64,000 nt of DNA, taken from an uncultured Desulfobacteraceae bacterium. Lineage in GTDB: Bacteria > Desulfobacterota > Desulfobacteria > Desulfobacterales > UBA5852. The notes under the pieces are model-generated. The model did no database searches and was not told the DNA's origin. It saw nothing but the letters and a program-made list of their open reading frames with translations. Made by a program: the position numbers and the translations under genes. The stretch is from positions 372,001-436,000 of the forward strand of contig CAJXSL010000002.1 in the NCBI GenBank assembly GCA_913060875.1, written 5' to 3'. This document shows, piece after piece, positions 62,615 to 64,000 of the stretch (within the stretch, counting starts at the first letter, position 1; every line of letters starts with the position of its first letter).

Positions 62615-64000
62615 TTAGCTCCTCGCGTATCCTTCCCGGACAGCGTTTTCCATACGGGTCAACTCGTCGTCGGTTAGAACAGCGAAATGCGATTCCCTCT
62701 TCCTCGCAGAAAGACGACCATTGTTTTGCAGGCAGAGCTGAATAAAAAGATCGATGAGACGGTCAGGCATATCAACGATTTCCTGAATAGCCTGCTTCGT
62801 CCTGTCGTATTTCGCCAGAAAATCGAGTTCTTCCACCAGCTCTTGTTCGATTGTAAGTTTAACGAAATCGTACAGCGACTCCGCCTGAGCGGTCATGTCG
62901 ATATACCGGTACAGGCGCCCGGTCTCGCCCTGAACGGTCATTTCGCCAAGATGGTCCAGGTCGTATTCGATCATTCGCATTAGCGAGTTTGAGAACGACT
63001 CCAGGGAGTGACCATAAAGTGCCGGGTTTTTTTGCATGGCGGCCGATACCGGGAACATGAGCCCTTTCGGGATCGCCCCGTGTAGGAACAGAATGTTGTG
63101 GATGAGAAAACGGTGAATACGGCCGTTGCCGTCCTCGAACGGATGTATGAAGACGAAGCCGTAGGAAACGGCGGCGGCATGGATGATGGAGGGGACAGCG
63201 GCCTCCTTCATTATCTGGTGGGCTGTGATCAGTCCCGCCATCAGCTCAGGGAGATCGTCAGGCTTCGGGCAGACATAATGAACGAGCTGTTTCTGGTAGG
63301 CAATCGTCTGACCGACGTAGTTCTGGTTGGCCCGATAGTCCGCGTCCCGGAACCGGGGATCGACGATGAGGTTCTGCACGTCGATCAGGAGAGGTTTCTC
63401 GCAAAAGTCTTTGTGTTCGGCAATCTCCAGCAAACCGATAAATTTCTCCGTCCGGGAGGCACTTGGCTTGATGTTTTCGATCTCGAATGAGGATTTGGTC
63501 TCTTTGTTATAAAGATAGCTCAGTGCTCGCCTGAGAAGCTCTGGTGGATAGGAGGTCACGACCTCTTCGCATCGTTTCCGCAGGTCGATTCCCTCCATGG
63601 CAACAAGTTTTTCGGTGCGTCGGATAATGGGACAAAAATCTTTCCCGCCCAGCAGATTGTCGATGACCCTCTGACGCCGCATCCGGCGACCGGGCGTTGC
63701 GGTGTAGTAGCGGTCCGATTCCAGTAGTTCTACGTAATTCCCCTTGGTCAGATTCGTCAGTGGGAGCTCCCGTCCGGACAGAAATTCATACAGGAACCAG
63801 ATCTTGCGGGCGTATTTTCCGGTCGGTTTCGAGCTGATCCAGGCCACTATTTCGTCTACCGGGGCCACATCGAAAAGGGCCGACAACGTTCCTAAGTTGA
63901 TGCCATCATATTTGAGGGCGAACTCCAGGTGATCGCCCGTTCCTTCTCCAGGCCAATAGGATTGGGGATAGATAGATTCCACCTGCCCATCCTGAATGGT
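62615..64000 (-). CDS. Fic family protein, 5' end beyond the right edge
   Basis: At least 461 codons with the Fic motif HPFEDGNGRIHR, the site for AMP or other phosphate-group transfer to a target protein. An inhibitory helix motif, SFEIEN (S-x3-E-N), lies upstream of it, so this is a class II Fic expected to be self-restrained through the Glu. A winged-helix-like C-terminal region follows (LCLQNNGRLSARKRE). The frame stays open to base 64000; the apparent GTG at 63982 is not necessarily the start. The target is unknown. Confidence 0.88.
   Translation of the reverse strand, partial: TIQDGQVESIYPQSYWPGEGTGDHLEFALKYDGINLGTLSALFDVAPVDEIVAWISSKPTGKYARKIWFLYEFLSGRELPLTNLTKGNYVELLESDRYYTATPGRRMRRQRVIDNLLGGKDFCPIIRRTEKLVAMEGIDLRKRCEEVVTSYPPELLRRALSYLYNKETKSSFEIENIKPSASRTEKFIGLLEIAEHKDFCEKPLLIDVQNLIVDPRFRDADYRANQNYVGQTIAYQKQLVHYVCPKPDDLPELMAGLITAHQIMKEAAVPSIIHAAAVSYGFVFIHPFEDGNGRIHRFLIHNILFLHGAIPKGLMFPVSAAMQKNPALYGHSLESFSNSLMRMIEYDLDHLGEMTVQGETGRLYRYIDMTAQAESLYDFVKLTIEQELVEELDFLAKYDRTKQAIQEIVDMPDRLIDLFIQLCLQNNGRLSARKRESHFAVLTDDELTRMENAVREGYARS

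Overview
The window looks like a chromosomal segment of an anaerobic Desulfobacterota (deltaproteobacterial) bacterium. This is inferred from gene content: rubredoxin with an FAD oxidoreductase, a C_GCAxxG protein with an in-frame UGA that looks like selenocysteine, a 4-hydroxybutyryl-CoA dehydratase-like flavoprotein, and multi-PAS sensors ending in a Cys-rich tail. No rRNA or tRNA gene, CRISPR array, transposase or phage gene was recognised. The left 14 kb is GC-rich housekeeping-type DNA; the right end, from about 53 kb, is more AT-rich and accessory-like.

Layout. 1-14 kb: a truncated MFS gene, rubredoxin and FAD oxidoreductase behind a 144-nt palindrome, a TruC-like pseudouridine synthase, a tolC-adaptor-RND efflux operon, an Ada-like AraC/O6-alkylguanine methyltransferase, a eukaryote-like HisH-HisF fusion, arfB and a DUF3786 gene. 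14-22 kb: a minus-strand operon (Sec-type C_GCAxxG protein, two PPOX flavoproteins, a DUF5131 protein), a GlxA-like regulator, a 4-hydroxybutyryl-CoA dehydratase-like protein, a PAS/receiver/LuxR fusion, a decayed DUF3786 copy and copy 1 of a repeated small-RNA-like element.

22-53 kb is the core: an archaeal-type tetrahydromethanopterin (H4MPT)/methanofuran (MFR) C1 island. Catalytic genes are fwdA, fwdB, fwdC, fwdD (formyl-MFR dehydrogenase), ftr, mch and mtdB, which join formyl-MFR to methylene-H4MPT. Cofactor genes are mfnB, mfnD, mfnE, mfnF (methanofuran) and a folK-mptA fusion, a DHPS-like gene, mptG, an mptN-like ligase, a dmrB-like flavoprotein and the usual companions (DUF447, HisA-like, CitG-like, ATP-grasp). 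Woven through it are nickel-pincer cofactor genes: larB, a truncated larC1 with a His8 tail, a separate larC2-like gene, a full-length larC and larE. Between larC1 and larC2 lies a 591-residue protein I could not assign. At the right end an ino1 (inositol-3-phosphate synthase) gene leads two archaeal-type nucleotidyltransferase paralogues and DUF447. No fae, mer, mfnA, mfnC, fwdF/G or larA was found in this window.

53-64 kb holds an AraC regulator diverging from an MFS exporter, a periplasmic-binding/PAS sensor without a kinase domain, three small related proteins (one frameshifted), copy 2 of the small-RNA-like element, a C45-type lipoprotein hydrolase and a Fic protein running off the right edge.

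How it fits together: the FwdABCD subunits keep the iron-sulfur, metal-site Cys and molybdopterin-binding parts that methylotroph Fhc complexes lack. The pathway may therefore run as a redox formyl-MFR route linked to anaerobic metabolism rather than as formaldehyde detoxification. That is inference from sequence. All identifications are by reading motifs and remembered family features, without database searches.
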